Positions 42,222 to 51,837 of a DNA stretch of 64,000 bases are shown here, in pieces. The notes under the pieces were generated by a model, which made no database searches, was not told where the DNA came from, and saw only the letters and a list, made by a program, of their open reading frames with translations. Both the position numbers and the translations under genes were made by a program. Positions within the stretch are counted from its first letter, which is position 1. The number at the start of each line of letters is the position of its first letter. This DNA comes from Brevibacterium limosum (lineage in GTDB: Bacteria > Actinomycetota > Actinomycetes > Actinomycetales > Brevibacteriaceae). Location: NCBI RefSeq assembly GCF_011617705.1, contig NZ_CP050154.1, forward strand, positions 3,596,001-3,660,000, written 5' to 3'.

Positions 42222-42398
42222 GGACGAACTCCTAATAGGGAGAATCGGGCTCTCACCGCGGCGGGCACGTTTCTCACATTTGGTATTGGCGCTTACACCA
42301 ATGGTATGCCTGGTCATCTTTTGTTCACGTGAGATCTCCTGAGCCGCCACTCGGGTAACATCAATAGTTGTTCAGCCAGAGTTTGGAGCACCACTCAT
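42222..42398. promoter_or_regulatory. shared promoter region of divergent wecB and wecC
   Basis: The 177 bases between the two start codons must hold both promoters. The region is AT-richer than the genes and includes wecB's TAGGAG ribosome site. No clear -35/-10 pair or palindrome could be fixed by eye. Confidence 0.5.
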
Positions 42399-43658
42399 AT
42401 GCCGCCCACTGCCACCGCGCAACGCCCGTCTGTCGCCGTCATCGGCCTCGGTTACATCGGCCTTCCGACCGCAGCCGTCTTAGCCAGCTCCGGAGCGGAG
42501 GTGGTCGGAGTCGATGTCAACGCCGATGCTGTGAACACTATCAACGCCGGCCAAGTTCCGTTCGTCGAACCGGACATGGCGACGACGGTGGCGGGTGTCG
42601 TCTCGCAGGGCTACCTCCGCGCCACAACAGATACCCCGCACGCTGAGAACTATATCGTCGCGGTGCCCACCCCATTCAAAGACGGACACGAACCGGACCT
42701 GTCCTTCATCGAAATCGCTGGCAAGCAGATTGCGCCGTTGCTCGAGGGCAACGAGCTCATCATCTTGGAATCGACCTCGCCTCCCGGGGCCACGGAGTTC
42801 CTGGCAGACACGGTCATCAGGGAACGTCCGGATCTCACGCTCAAACCCGGCAGCGCACAGACGGTCTACTTCGCCCACTGCCCGGAGAGGGTTCTGCCGG
42901 GTCGGATCATGATCGAGTTGCGCACGAACGACCGCATCGTCGGCACGCTCAACGGCAACGCCGGAGACCGGGCACGGGCTCTGTACGAGCTGTTCTGCGA
43001 GGGCGAGTTCCTCATGACCGATGCGCGGACGGCAGAGATGGCGAAACTGACCGAGAACGCCTATCGCGACGTCAACATCGCCTTTGCCAATGAGCTGTCG
43101 ATGATCGCCGATGGCCTCGACATCAACGTGTGGGAGCTCATCCGGCTCGCGAACCATCATCCGCGTGTGAATATCCTGCAACCGGGTCCGGGCGTCGGCG
43201 GGCACTGCATTGCAGTTGACCCTTGGTTCATCGTCGCGACCGCGCCGCAGCAGTCCTCCCTGATCAGGACCGCACGCGAGGTCAACGATGCCAAACCCGG
43301 GTATGTGATCGACAAACTTCTCCCCCAGGCGCGGCGAATCCAGGACGTGCGGATCGCGGCCTTGGGTTTGGCTTTCAAACCGAACATCGATGACCTGCGC
43401 GAGAGCCCTGCCCGCCGGATCGTCGGCCAGCTGGCCGAGGAACTCCCGCAGGCGACCATCATGGCCGTCGAACCGAATATCGATGCACTGCCCGATGAGC
43501 TCGAGGCTCTGGACAATGTCACGCTCGCCGAGGTGAACGAGGCCGTCCGCGCGGCCGACATCGTGCTCCTGCTGGTCGACCACACCGAGTTCACGCGGCT
43601 CGATCAGACCCTGCTCACGCAGAAGATCGTCCACGACACCCGTGGCGTGTGGAATTGA
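42399..43658 (+). CDS. wecC: UDP-N-acetyl-D-mannosamine dehydrogenase
   Basis: 419 residues from ATG 42399. It oxidises UDP-ManNAc twice with NAD to UDP-ManNAcA, a uronic acid donor. The NAD site VAVIGLGYIGLPTAAVLAS is at the N-terminus, followed by VAVPTPFK, LESTSPPGATE, CPERVLPGRIMIEL, the helix AKLTENAYRDVNIAFANEL with the catalytic-site Lys and Asn, GPGVGGHCIAVDPWF with the nucleophilic Cys (about 270), and LGLAFKPNIDDLRESPA in the C-terminal domain. The Arg-rich WecC-type variant rather than UDP-glucose dehydrogenase is suggested by the PERVLPG and HCIAVDPWF wording and by the neighbouring wecB. A diverged copy of its 3' end occurs at 51.84 kb. Confidence 0.94.
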   Translation: MPPTATAQRPSVAVIGLGYIGLPTAAVLASSGAEVVGVDVNADAVNTINAGQVPFVEPDMATTVAGVVSQGYLRATTDTPHAENYIVAVPTPFKDGHEPDLSFIEIAGKQIAPLLEGNELIILESTSPPGATEFLADTVIRERPDLTLKPGSAQTVYFAHCPERVLPGRIMIELRTNDRIVGTLNGNAGDRARALYELFCEGEFLMTDARTAEMAKLTENAYRDVNIAFANELSMIADGLDINVWELIRLANHHPRVNILQPGPGVGGHCIAVDPWFIVATAPQQSSLIRTAREVNDAKPGYVIDKLLPQARRIQDVRIAALGLAFKPNIDDLRESPARRIVGQLAEELPQATIMAVEPNIDALPDELEALDNVTLAEVNEAVRAADIVLLLVDHTEFTRLDQTLLTQKIVHDTRGVWN

Positions 43659-43826
43659 CCTATGAGTCTCTTTCTGGCCCGAATGCCGGATTCGGAAGAG
43701 CGGGAACTGAGGTCCAGATATACTTTTACCGCAAGTTTGACGTCGCTCCGCTCCAGAGGCGATTATCGCTCGGGCCATGGCGTTGGATGAGCGGCGAGGG
43801 AACAACCACCGACGATTGGAAGAGTA

Positions 43827-45347
43827 GTGTCCTACTTCATTGATGCACAGACTGTGTTGGAAGAGGCGACTTCTGCAAGAGCCGAACGTGTGTGCTTTCG
43901 TACGGCAGATGACTTCTCTTTTGCCGAGGTCAATCTCAGCTCCATCGAATCGGCGCTGAGCGGTGAAACACCGGAAAAGTACAAACTCCAACGCAGAGTC
44001 GATCGCCGCTGGACAGACATCGGCGGGTATGCCAAGGTATTCGATTCCACCAGGATGTTCGCCGATCTCTCACGAAGCGCCGACTCTGTTGCTGACGTCT
44101 CTCGAGCTGAACTTCTCACTGCAATCAGATCTTCACCTGGCCGATTTCATCTTTCACTCAAGAAGATCCTGGGCCGCCTCGGAGAGAGGCTGGCGACACG
44201 ACCGAACGCACAGCTTGTAAGAGAATGGACGTCGTATTTCGCTGGAATCGAGGCCCACATAGACGACGATCATTTCACGTATTTCATCTCCACCATCAAA
44301 TTGCTCGAAGTGGCCCTTTCCAATGGTCTCGAAGATTTCGTCGCGGAGCCGGACGCCACTTCGTTGAAGACGCTCGTTTCCCGAATCGATGGCTTTGCAT
44401 CGAACTTCGAGTCTGCCCCTTCGCAGATTGCGGCTCTGAATCTTCTAGGCAAGATCTTCAGCTTAATTGATCGATCTGCAGCCGCGGACTACTTCTCTTT
44501 GATCGGGCAAAAGGATGACAATGACCTGATTTCGTACTTCTACACCGATGTGGGTGCGCTGACCTACTATTCTCATGGTCAAGTCGTCTCTCCCCAGACT
44601 TCGGCACGCACACGATCAGTCCAAGAGAGCATTCACGAGATCACAGTCAGTCAGACGGGCAATGAGCTGGGCATTCTCGTATCTGTCGACCCCAACTTCT
44701 TTCGCATCTACAGCTGGCTGATCTATTACTATGCCCAGCAGCTGCCTCATATTGATTTCAATTTCCTGATCTGCTGCGACCAGGACTCGGCAGAACAACT
44801 GATCTCCGACGGTGAGATGTATGCCGAGGCTCTCTCAACTCTGAACAAGTCGGGAATGCCCGAGAACGTCGGCTACTTTCGCATTCCTGTTCCAGACTTC
44901 GCCAACCAACAGAAGACGTTCTATGCGTGTGCACGCTTCTATGCCGTCGAACGTCTGCTGAAAGAATATCCCCAGGTCTACAGCATGGACGCGGATCTTA
45001 TGTTCACAGAGGATCCGACGAAATTCTTCTCACGGGTCAGGAATCTTCGGGTCGCCGCTCCCGAGAGCGTCGGGCTCACCTATCTTTCGCCATGGCGACG
45101 GCATCTTGCTGGGAACATTCCTCTCAACAGTTCTGTGCTGAACACGGATTTTCTGTCCGACCTGCAGGACTACATATCCTATGGTCTCGCTGCGAAATCG
45201 AGTTGGATGCTCGACCAGAATGCTCTCACCTATTCCATCGAGAAGAACTTCCCGAACTCGTCCGTGTCGCTGAACAAATACAACAGACCGATCTACGGGC
45301 CGAAGTTCAGGTCAACATGGGAGCGGAACTATTTCTCCCGGAGCTGA
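43827..45347 (+). CDS. probable GT-A fold glycosyltransferase of unknown family
   Basis: 506 residues from GTG 43827. Residues 1-270 are helical with no known motif (for example VADVSRAELLTAIRSS, FTYFISTIKLLEVAL). Residues 285-500 look like a GT-A nucleotide-sugar domain: LGILVSVDPNFFRIYSWLIY, FLICCDQDSAEQ, ACARFYAVERLLKEYP and YSMDADLMFTEDP, where Asp-Ala-Asp is in the place of the metal-binding DxD, followed by a LNSSVLNTDFL acceptor-type loop and SSWMLDQNAL. This resembles the GT8-like superfamily but I cannot name it. It lies 168 bases after wecC and converges on the GT4-lyase fusion, suggesting it works on the ManNAcA-containing polymer. Confidence 0.62.
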   Translation: MSYFIDAQTVLEEATSARAERVCFRTADDFSFAEVNLSSIESALSGETPEKYKLQRRVDRRWTDIGGYAKVFDSTRMFADLSRSADSVADVSRAELLTAIRSSPGRFHLSLKKILGRLGERLATRPNAQLVREWTSYFAGIEAHIDDDHFTYFISTIKLLEVALSNGLEDFVAEPDATSLKTLVSRIDGFASNFESAPSQIAALNLLGKIFSLIDRSAAADYFSLIGQKDDNDLISYFYTDVGALTYYSHGQVVSPQTSARTRSVQESIHEITVSQTGNELGILVSVDPNFFRIYSWLIYYYAQQLPHIDFNFLICCDQDSAEQLISDGEMYAEALSTLNKSGMPENVGYFRIPVPDFANQQKTFYACARFYAVERLLKEYPQVYSMDADLMFTEDPTKFFSRVRNLRVAAPESVGLTYLSPWRRHLAGNIPLNSSVLNTDFLSDLQDYISYGLAAKSSWMLDQNALTYSIEKNFPNSSVSLNKYNRPIYGPKFRSTWERNYFSRS

Positions 45348-45423
45348 GGTCTGCAGGGCCCAGCGAGGTTGCCCAACGGTCGTTCGTCTCTGAGACTCGG
45401 ACTCGCTCCCATAGACTGTCCGC

Positions 45424-48400
45424 TTACCTCCGGAGGCGCAGTACCGTGTCGACGGAGGCCCGAGTCTCAATCGGAAATGCGAAGCCGAGCGACCATACCG
45501 GCTCAAGTTCTCGATCTTTTCGGGATCTCCATCCGCGAAGCGGTTCCGTCTGACCGAGAACCGGATCTACCAAACGACCGGGACCTTCGACAGTCAAAGT
45601 CAGGGCACCTTTCTCATCCCGCAGTTCGAATTCGACAGTTTCGTCCGCAGAGCTCAATTCGAACTCACCAGGCACGTTGAACCACAAAATGGCTTCTCTC
45701 TCCTCAGCCGCCTGAGAGAATATCGAGTCCTTTATGAGCAGCTCGCTGCCCGGTTTGAACACCAACCGTCGACGGTGAGCATAGTCCGAATGTTGAACGC
45801 GGCCTGACAGGTCAAACACGCTGCCATCATGAGTGCACAGACCAATTGCGCCGCCGAACGGTTCTCTCGTTCGACGTTCTTGATTGGCTCCATCCATCAT
45901 CAGGGTGTTGTGCGCCATTGTGCCTTCGACATACTGTCGCTCCGGCGACGAATAGTAGAAACCCTCGCGGCGCAACGGTGAATCGGCAGGCAGCAATTCG
46001 CCGTAGCCGAAGCGCCCTGCATCCGTCAGGATCTGATGCCCCGCATCGAACCAGACGACGTTGAGGTCGTCGGCATGCTTATGGGCGCGCGAATGGAAGG
46101 CCGCGGCAAATGCGAGATAGCTGCATTCTTCGAGCGACTGGTCGGCTGATGGCTGCGGAGAACGGACGAAAGCGTAACCGCCTTCTTGGAACACCGCGAG
46201 CTCCTCTGAGGGGCCCGTCCCTCTCCGACCGCCACTGAGGACATACGCCGTCGCAGGATCGATCGAGTCGGCTTCCGCATCGACAATCATAGTCTCCGGG
46301 GAGTCTCCGAACTGCACCAGCGCACCGTCGGGCTGAACCATCCATCCCAGCACATGTGCCGCACGTCGCACCCGATTCTGAATCTCGGCGTCCTCAAGCA
46401 ACCCGTCTTTGACTGCCTTCTCGAACGAAGACAGCAACATGCGATGATAATCCGGCGAATGTTCTAGATGAACACCATCGACCGCAAACTGCGAGTTCGC
46501 CATCTTCGCCAGTCGTTCCTGACCTTCCTTCCTCGCTTCGTCGGCGCCGGGGAACATCCAAGCGTATTTCGCAGCATGAGCTTGAGACACCGCGGTGTAG
46601 AAACCATGATTGTTGTTGGGGTTGAAAGCCCGTTCCTTGTGCAGTTCGACAAAATGCCATGCGATCCCGAATGAAAGAACTGCTGTTTCGTCCTTGAGAT
46701 GAGGTAGACGCGATGCTCTCAGCGCGAGGGCGATCAAACGTGGCATACGAAGAGCCTGCGACATGTCATACCAGGCCATCGGGTCCTCGTATCCCGCATC
46801 ACGGTGAAGCTCCAGCCAGGAAATCGCGATTTCGACAGCAGTTGTCAACCATTTCTGGTCACCGGTCTCATCGTATTCACGAAGCAGAGGATCCATGAAT
46901 TCCCAGGCGTGCAGGTGGAATCCCCAGGAACGATGCTCTCTGCCGAACGATGACCAATCACTCAAAGTCGCTACCTTGACGGGAGCGAAGCTTGAGAATT
47001 TCCAGCCGGGTTCAACGATTCCTGCCGCTGACTGCCTAATCTCCTGGATACTGAACCAGCCGAAAAGAGAAGGCAATTCAGACGCATTGAGTTCTTCGAC
47101 AATCTCTCCCGGGTTCGCGCCCATGTCCTCGAGATACAGCTCCGCATCGATCACAGGTCGCACAGATCCGGTGAAACCCAAAGCCTTGTAGACGCGATAG
47201 TATTCATTGACGTTGGCGTCCCATGAACGGTGATTGCGCACCCATCGCTGAGCCCGATTCCCGAGGAACCGACGATGGTCCTCATCGTTGATCAATGAGA
47301 TCAGTACGCAAGCAAGGTCGTCTGAGGATCCAGCACGAAATGTTTCCGCGGCTCCGGACTGTTCGGCGATCTCCCGAAGTGCCGTCACATCGGAGAGTAC
47401 AACTGCTCGGCCGGTGGAGAATGCTTCGAAAGGCTTCAACGGGGTCACCAGATCCGTCACAGTGCTCTTCTTTCTCGGCACGACGAAGACATCGATCAAC
47501 CCGTAGAAGCGCAGCACGTCCTCGTGCGGAACACGTCCCGTGAATACAATGTTCTCGGCATTGCCAGCCTGGGCGTGCTTCTTCAATTCCTCAAGATGAT
47601 CACCATCACCGACCAGAAGCAAACACAGCGGCTTCGCCGTCGATTTCGATACCGCAGTGTAGGCATCGATCAGCGTGTCGATGCCTTCGTATTCCACCAT
47701 CGACGAAATATAGCCGATGGTGATCGCATCGTGGTGCAGTCCTATCTCGGCTGCCAAGTTCTCGTCACGGGCTTGAACGGGGAAGTTGGTGGCCTCGACG
47801 GCATTGGGGACCACACTGACCTTGTCGCTTCGAATGCTGCCACCGGACGAGTCGATGATGTGATCACGCATCACTTCTGCAAGGGTGAAAACATGATCGG
47901 GCAGCATGCGAACGCTCTCTTCCGAACGTCGTCTCAGCCGATATGCCGCCGGGGCACCGTACATCGCAAACAGTCGGTCACAGCCATCGTCCCACCCGTT
48001 GGCGGAGATCGTCCGAGAGAGCCACGACTCCTCCCAGAAGCCGCGGGCTTCGTAGACAGTCGGTATTCCGTATTGGCGGCCGACGGCAGTGACGATGAGC
48101 GCATTGAAGAAGTCAGATTGAGCGTGAAGCACGCTTGGTCGCAGGCCTCGGACCAGCGATCCGAGAGCCTCGATATTCTGGCGAAGCCAATCGTCCAAAT
48201 GAACTTCGTTCCGTCGCGGGCCGGGCAATATATGGTAGTTGACGCCTTGGAAGGTGTACTCACCGCCGTGGTCGCCATACGTCTCATCGACACCAGACTG
48301 CGCAACGATCGCGACGCGAAGCCCCTTGCGTATCTGAGCCATGGCAGTGTACTGCGTCCTCAGGGTATAACCGGTCTGAGTCACCGGCAGTACGCGTCCT

Positions 48401-49245
48401 ACTACGTGCAGAATCGGTCCTGTCGAGTCAAAAGCATTTCCCGCAGGCAGCTCAGCGTATGTAGCCTTCGGTTGCGTGAAAACTTCGATCTCGCAACGCA
48501 GCTTCTCCTGCGCCTGCAGATCCGAAACCCGACCAGTCTTGTTGCAGACGGTACTCATAACGAGCAGTGCGAGCTCCCAGTACCCGACACTTCGGAAGTA
48601 CTTGTACAAGTGGCGCAGCGTCGTCAGACTTTGCGAACCGAGTAGATCGAATTCCTCGATCAAGGGTCTCAGCTGCAACAGTTTGCCTTCTGCGAGGTAG
48701 TCGTTGAAGAGCATTTCCGCCTGCTCATCCGAAATCGCCTCATGAGGTTGTCGACCGAGCTGGATAGCCGATTCGAATGCAACGCGAAGAGTCTTCTGCA
48801 CTCCGTCATTGAGGCCGGCCAAGTCACTTTCAAACCGGTCCAAGAACCCTGCGGGAGCACGGCGACGCAGAATCTGCATGTCTTTGTGCAACAGCTGCGT
48901 ACGCTCCTTCATTCGCAGCTGCTCACCGGCAAGGGACCTCTGCAGCTCTTGGATCTCAGCTTTGAGTTCACCGGATTCCGCTGTCAGGTTGTTAAGTCTG
49001 CTGGCAATGCGGTCGTTGCGTTCAACAGCCCTGTCTGATGCACGAATCGCGAGCCAACCCAGGGCCAGAATCCCCAGTGCCCCGAGGCCCGCAGCCAGCA
49101 GGTGAAAGATCATCAGACCTGTTGCGATCGCGATGACGTAGCACAGCAGCACTGCAAGAGCACCAACTGACATCAGCACTGTCAGCCCCACTACTCGTCG
49201 GCGAACAGGCCGGTTCATTCCAATGCCCACTGTTGCTCCCATCAT
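45424..49245 (-). CDS. membrane-anchored GT4 glycosyltransferase fused to heparinase II/III-type lyase
   Basis: 1273 residues from ATG 49245 (AGGA upstream). Residues 15-68 form two closely spaced membrane helices after RPVRRR, so both termini should be cytoplasmic; 75-130 is coiled coil. The GT4 domain (about 275-690) has VLPVTQTGYTLRTQY, IPTVYEARGFWEESW, ITIGYISSMVEYEGIDTLID, LLLVGDGD and VVPRKKSTVTDLVTPLKPFEA. Residues 755-1270 match heparinase II/III lyases: an alpha/alpha toroid with NPNNNHGFYTAVS (about 876, catalytic Asn) and LEHSPDYHRMLL (about 930, catalytic Tyr), then the beta-sandwich with SRAHKHADDLNVVWFDAG (about 1053, metal/structural His), LTDAGRFGYG and GTMAHNTLMMDG. Lyase catalytic residues look intact. 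I know of no common family with this fusion. The neighbours wecB/wecC would supply a uronate that such a lyase could cleave. Confidence 0.87.
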   Translation of the reverse strand: MMGATVGIGMNRPVRRRVVGLTVLMSVGALAVLLCYVIAIATGLMIFHLLAAGLGALGILALGWLAIRASDRAVERNDRIASRLNNLTAESGELKAEIQELQRSLAGEQLRMKERTQLLHKDMQILRRRAPAGFLDRFESDLAGLNDGVQKTLRVAFESAIQLGRQPHEAISDEQAEMLFNDYLAEGKLLQLRPLIEEFDLLGSQSLTTLRHLYKYFRSVGYWELALLVMSTVCNKTGRVSDLQAQEKLRCEIEVFTQPKATYAELPAGNAFDSTGPILHVVGRVLPVTQTGYTLRTQYTAMAQIRKGLRVAIVAQSGVDETYGDHGGEYTFQGVNYHILPGPRRNEVHLDDWLRQNIEALGSLVRGLRPSVLHAQSDFFNALIVTAVGRQYGIPTVYEARGFWEESWLSRTISANGWDDGCDRLFAMYGAPAAYRLRRRSEESVRMLPDHVFTLAEVMRDHIIDSSGGSIRSDKVSVVPNAVEATNFPVQARDENLAAEIGLHHDAITIGYISSMVEYEGIDTLIDAYTAVSKSTAKPLCLLLVGDGDHLEELKKHAQAGNAENIVFTGRVPHEDVLRFYGLIDVFVVPRKKSTVTDLVTPLKPFEAFSTGRAVVLSDVTALREIAEQSGAAETFRAGSSDDLACVLISLINDEDHRRFLGNRAQRWVRNHRSWDANVNEYYRVYKALGFTGSVRPVIDAELYLEDMGANPGEIVEELNASELPSLFGWFSIQEIRQSAAGIVEPGWKFSSFAPVKVATLSDWSSFGREHRSWGFHLHAWEFMDPLLREYDETGDQKWLTTAVEIAISWLELHRDAGYEDPMAWYDMSQALRMPRLIALALRASRLPHLKDETAVLSFGIAWHFVELHKERAFNPNNNHGFYTAVSQAHAAKYAWMFPGADEARKEGQERLAKMANSQFAVDGVHLEHSPDYHRMLLSSFEKAVKDGLLEDAEIQNRVRRAAHVLGWMVQPDGALVQFGDSPETMIVDAEADSIDPATAYVLSGGRRGTGPSEELAVFQEGGYAFVRSPQPSADQSLEECSYLAFAAAFHSRAHKHADDLNVVWFDAGHQILTDAGRFGYGELLPADSPLRREGFYYSSPERQYVEGTMAHNTLMMDGANQERRTREPFGGAIGLCTHDGSVFDLSGRVQHSDYAHRRRLVFKPGSELLIKDSIFSQAAEEREAILWFNVPGEFELSSADETVEFELRDEKGALTLTVEGPGRLVDPVLGQTEPLRGWRSRKDRELEPVWSLGFAFPIETRASVDTVLRLRR

Positions 49246-49341
49246 CTTCGATTCCTCAGCCGGTCATTACTCGCAAAACAAATACTGGCACCGATCATCG
49301 CTCTTCAACGGAGAGCTCCAACGATGTGTCGGCTTGGTGGC

Positions 49342-51489
49342 TTATCGTGTTCGCAGTCCACCCAGCGATTCATAGATTCGTCCGACTCTCGCGCCCAGGA
49401 CATCCCATCGTCGCTCGGCCTCCACCCACGAACGTGCCTTCTCCGACAGATCTGTACGAAGACGATCGTCGTCCATCACGCGGCGGAGGGAGTCGGCCAA
49501 CGAAGAAGCGTCGTTCTTCCGATGGAGAATACCTGTGGTTCCGTCCGACACGATTTCGCCCATCGCCGCCACATCGGACGCGACAACCACCTTTCCCATG
49601 GCCATTGCTTCGAACGGCTTCAGCGGCGAGACCATTTCGCAAACGGGTACGGACAGTCTGGGGAAAGGCGTGATATCCACAATCGAGTAATATCTCTCGA
49701 CCTGGCTATGGGGCACACGTCCAACAAATCGGAAGAATTTGTCGATGTCGAGAAGACGGACCTGCATCTTCAGATTCTCATACTCAGCACCGTCTCCAAC
49801 GATCAGAACGACGAAGTCGCTCCGTTCCTCCGATAATCTGGCGACCGCCTCGACGAGTAATCCGAGACCTTCATAATCGACGATTGAGCCCACATAGCCG
49901 ATGACGGTTTCGCTGCCGATGCCCAACTCTCGCGCCAAGGATGAGTCTCGAGTCATCGGTCTGAAGCGGGAGGTGTCCACCCCGTTGGGCACGACAGAGA
50001 TCTTCTCAGCATCGACCCCTCGGTTGACGAGCTCCGCTTTCAGAGCGTCGGTCAAGGCGATGACCATTGAAGCAGCAGTAGCAGCCTCTGTTTCGAGCTC
50101 GGCAGCCAGACGATATTCCATACTCGCAGCCCACATCGGATCACGTGAGGCACGAGTGACCTCCCACAGGCCACGGACCTCATAGATCGAGGGGAGTCCG
50201 AGTCGTCGCGCAGCAGACACGGCAGCCAATCCGTTGAGGTGATTCGACGCGCCGTGGACCAGGGTTGCCCGACGATCTTGAGCGAACGCAGCCAGCTCTT
50301 CTGTGTAACGCTGGATATACGGAACAATCGGCCGTTTGGGAATTTGACCCGACCGTGTCCCGAGCCGGTGGTAGGGAACACCTTCGACGTAGGTCGATTC
50401 GGGCAAGTTTGATAACGTCTTGAACCCTTGGAGGTCCATCGGATAGCCAAGACGTGAAACTCCATCAACTCGCCAGCCCTGATCGCGCAGGGCCGACAGC
50501 AGGCCATGAGTGCGGGTGGAGTAGCCCGCCGAGTGGTACGGCAGTGAGTTGTGCACTGCGTAGACGATTTGGGCTCGATCTGCGGTTGCAGCAGGCGTCA
50601 TCCGTTCCGGCGGAAACGGAAATCCCGTCTTCAACAGGTAATGGGAGGAATCCGACATGTTAAGGCTCGAGCTATGCTCCATTCGCTCCAGTTGCTGCTG
50701 GGCCCACCTGTCATTCGGACTGGCTCGAAGATATTCCTCAAGCAGCAAACTCGCGTTCGGGTCTGATTCCCTCATCGCTTGTCGAATTGCGAGTCGAATG
50801 CCCAACAGAGGGAGTTGATCTGGTTCGAGTCTGCTGATGGATTGCACCGCACCTGGTCGATCGTCGTTGCAAAGGTTGAAGACCGCAATTGCCAGCCGTG
50901 AATCGGCGTCGCTCAATTCGGCGGTGACTTTTCCTCCTTGCTGGAGTTCAACAACGGCTTCTGCAATGGCCGACCCGCCCTCGGCTACGACTGCCACCGC
51001 TTCGGAGATCTCATAAGGAATCGAAAAGTACAGGGAATCCAGATGCCGGTGCTGACGATCGGCTAACGCCGACGGAAGGCGTGAAAGAACTCGATTCACT
51101 CGGTGCGTCTCATTCCGAGACACCGCCATCTCCAGGAAGTGCTCAAGCGCACCGAAATTCCCCGGATCGATCTCGACAGCGTTGATGAAGCACTCATATG
51201 CCTCGGAATATCTGCCCAAAGACTGGAGTCGATAACCATAGGACATCCACAGCAAGCTGTCCCACGGTTGTTTCAACAGATGTCGTCGGAGCAGATCCAA
51301 CGACTGCCCGACATCGCCTGAAGCCCAAAGTTCTCCTGCTTGGGTTCTAATCGCAAGCGAGTCCGATGGCTGGAATGACAGTCGCCCTTTCACTGTCTCT
51401 GCTGCTTGGCGAGGCATAACTGCTCGAGCAATGAACCGGCGTGTGCGCCAGATGGCCCGCCGCAGAGGCATGAAGATCTCGATGTTCAT
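49342..51489 (-). CDS. GT4 glycosyltransferase with N-terminal TPR-like module
   Basis: 715 residues from ATG 51489. A short basic N-terminus (RRAIWRTRRFIARAV) may lie on the membrane. Residues 45-290 are helical repeats, including a TPR-like pair SLLWMSYGYRLQSLGRYSEA and YECFINAVEIDPGNFGALEH. The GT-B domain (about 300-710) has VYAVHNSLPYHSAGYSTRTH, LPSIYEVRGLWEVTR, ISVVPNGVDTSRFRP, VIGYVGSIVDYEGLGLLVE, VLIVGDGAEYENL and FPRLSVPVCEMVSPLKPFEA. It is a paralogue of the GT4 parts at 32861 and 45424. It precedes the GT4-lyase gene by 97 bases on the same strand, so the two probably form one transcript and act on one polymer. Confidence 0.87.
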   Translation of the reverse strand: MNIEIFMPLRRAIWRTRRFIARAVMPRQAAETVKGRLSFQPSDSLAIRTQAGELWASGDVGQSLDLLRRHLLKQPWDSLLWMSYGYRLQSLGRYSEAYECFINAVEIDPGNFGALEHFLEMAVSRNETHRVNRVLSRLPSALADRQHRHLDSLYFSIPYEISEAVAVVAEGGSAIAEAVVELQQGGKVTAELSDADSRLAIAVFNLCNDDRPGAVQSISRLEPDQLPLLGIRLAIRQAMRESDPNASLLLEEYLRASPNDRWAQQQLERMEHSSSLNMSDSSHYLLKTGFPFPPERMTPAATADRAQIVYAVHNSLPYHSAGYSTRTHGLLSALRDQGWRVDGVSRLGYPMDLQGFKTLSNLPESTYVEGVPYHRLGTRSGQIPKRPIVPYIQRYTEELAAFAQDRRATLVHGASNHLNGLAAVSAARRLGLPSIYEVRGLWEVTRASRDPMWAASMEYRLAAELETEAATAASMVIALTDALKAELVNRGVDAEKISVVPNGVDTSRFRPMTRDSSLARELGIGSETVIGYVGSIVDYEGLGLLVEAVARLSEERSDFVVLIVGDGAEYENLKMQVRLLDIDKFFRFVGRVPHSQVERYYSIVDITPFPRLSVPVCEMVSPLKPFEAMAMGKVVVASDVAAMGEIVSDGTTGILHRKNDASSLADSLRRVMDDDRLRTDLSEKARSWVEAERRWDVLGARVGRIYESLGGLRTR

Positions 51490-51837
51490 TTATAAGGTGC
51501 TCCGTAGCTGACGGAGACGACACGCATTGCTGGCATATTCACTTCGGTCACGAGCAGAAACTTACGAGCGGCTTTTCCATCACGATTCCAGTCAGAGGTC
51601 AACTGTCTCGCAACCTCTCAATCCCTGAAGACCTCCAGGCATCCAGCTTGTCATCATGTCCCAATGATACTTGAGCCCGAGATCCGGTACGCCTACGGAT
51701 GGTACCGGTGACCATAGCCCAGCCACCGTTGGCTCTGATGTCAGAATGACGATGACGGTCTCGCGGATTGCTTCAATTCGTTCACGGCATGTTCGGTGAG
51801 CCCGGTACGGCCCTCGGAACCTGCGGTCTCTGCGCGG
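51490..51837. other. 348-base region upstream of the GT4 pair, at island edge
   Basis: It must hold the promoter for the minus-strand GT4 and GT4-lyase genes. No real gene is visible; the open minus-strand frame at 51592-51918 has no protein-like pattern. The right end merges with the wecC-like remnant. Confidence 0.4.

Noticed and set aside
42480..43991. 503-codon minus-strand frame
   Set aside because: Antisense of wecC, whose plus-strand product is unmistakable.
47524..48645. 373-codon plus-strand frame
   Set aside because: Antisense of the GT4-lyase fusion; no protein-like pattern.
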